Shown here in pieces: positions 5,721 through 6,051 of a stretch of 6,051 nucleotides of DNA; the first letter of the stretch is position 1, and each line of letters opens with the position of its first letter. The position numbers and the translations under genes are program-made. The notes beneath the pieces are model-generated. The model did not search any database, was not told where the DNA came from, and saw only the letters and a list, made by a program, of their open reading frames with translations. The stretch is from the NCBI GenBank assembly GCA_026786045.1, contig JAJAYV010000306.1, positions 1 through 6,051 of the forward strand, in the 5' to 3' direction. Source of the DNA: Frankiaceae bacterium. GTDB lineage: Bacteria; Actinomycetota; Actinomycetes; Mycobacteriales; SCTD01.

Positions 5721-6051
5721 TCAGGCTCCGCCCACGAGTGCGCGGAGAGCGGCGCCGGACAGCTCGTCCTTCGCGACGAATCCCGCCACCGGGCTGGCCT
5801 GCACCCGGCGGCGCAAGTCGGTGATCGAACGGCTGGAGATGAGCACCACCTCCGGCGGGTGCGGGAGAGCGGCGAGCTGGACCGAGACCGCGAACCCGTC
5901 CAGGTCCGGCAGATGGACGTCCAGCAGCACGATCCCGGGTGACAGCGCGACGGCGACGGCGACAGCCGTCTCGCCGTCGGCCGCCTCCCCGCCCACCTCG
6001 TAGCCGTCGCCCTCAAGCAGGAGGCGGGCCACGGCGCGGAATCCCTCATGG
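5721..6051 (-). CDS. Receiver-only response regulator, 5' end outside the window
   Basis: The last 109 residues are visible, opening with HEGFRAVARLLLEGDGYEV. This matches the region just after the acidic pair of a receiver domain (relatives read DDHxxFR), so only a few N-terminal residues are probably missing. Phospho-acceptor Asp in VLLDVHLPDLDG (visible residue 44), switch Ser in VLISSRS (72-73) and conserved Lys in FVAKDEL (94) are all present. The protein ends with ALRALVGGA right after the receiver fold, so there is no DNA-binding or enzymatic output domain. It probably acts as a CheY-like phosphate acceptor: a phosphorelay intermediate, a phosphate sink or a protein-interaction regulator. 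Its TGA is one base from the HK1 GTG, marking it as part of the operon. A GTG at 6032 could open the frame, but starting there would delete the first helix of the fold. Confidence 0.88.
   Translation of the reverse strand, partial: HEGFRAVARLLLEGDGYEVGGEAADGETAVAVAVALSPGIVLLDVHLPDLDGFAVSVQLAALPHPPEVVLISSRSITDLRRRVQASPVAGFVAKDELSGAALRALVGGA

Noticed and set aside
5720..6049. N-terminal extension of HK1 by 110 codons
   Set aside because: It overlaps the receiver domain in another frame and looks like Arg/Ser/Pro-rich shadow sequence. The GTG at 5719 has a well-spaced GGAG and leads straight into a membrane segment.
1..6051. CRISPR arrays, insertion sequences, tRNA or rRNA genes
   Set aside because: No regularly spaced repeats, transposase motifs, terminal inverted repeats or recognisable RNA gene sequences were seen on either strand.

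Overview
The window is very GC-rich, with long overlapping ORFs in several frames, GTG starts and tightly overlapping genes. Together with NarL/LuxR-type two-component proteins and HisKA_3-type sensor kinases, this suggests a high-GC actinomycete; I cannot place it more precisely. All credible genes lie on the minus strand and form one compact cluster read from position 6051 down to 402.

Layout in transcription order: (1) the C-terminal part of a receiver-only response regulator (6051-5721, 5' end outside the window); (2) a membrane histidine kinase, here HK1 (5719-4349); (3) a second membrane histidine kinase, HK2 (4355-2622); (4) a NarL/LuxR-family response regulator (2634-1978); (5) after a 79-base gap holding a strong hairpin, an exported DctP-like (TRAP-type) solute-binding protein with an extra C-terminal beta-rich domain (1898-402). 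Genes 1-4 are separated by 1 base or overlap by 7 and 13 bases, so they are probably translationally coupled. Positions 1-401 hold no convincing gene. They contain several inverted repeats, and at the window edge a run of 18 G in low-complexity sequence that looks like an assembly-end artefact.

The most interesting observation is that the two adjacent kinases carry complementary defects. HK1 keeps the N, G1 and G2 boxes of the ATP-binding domain, but the phospho-acceptor His of its HisKA_3 motif is Ala (LADGA where the family has LHDGA), and a Gly-rich stretch lies between its two dimerisation helices. HK2 keeps an intact ERRRLERNLHDGAQQ phospho-acceptor motif, but its N box (E, N, K and H all lost) and its G1 and G2 glycines are gone. 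The simplest model is an obligate kinase pair: HK1 supplies ATP catalysis, HK2 supplies the phospho-His, and phosphate passes to the LuxR-type regulator and perhaps to the receiver-only protein. The solute-binding protein has no TRAP membrane subunits in view and may be the extracytoplasmic ligand sensor for the pair. Motif states were read directly from the sequence; the trans-phosphorylation and sensing roles are inference.
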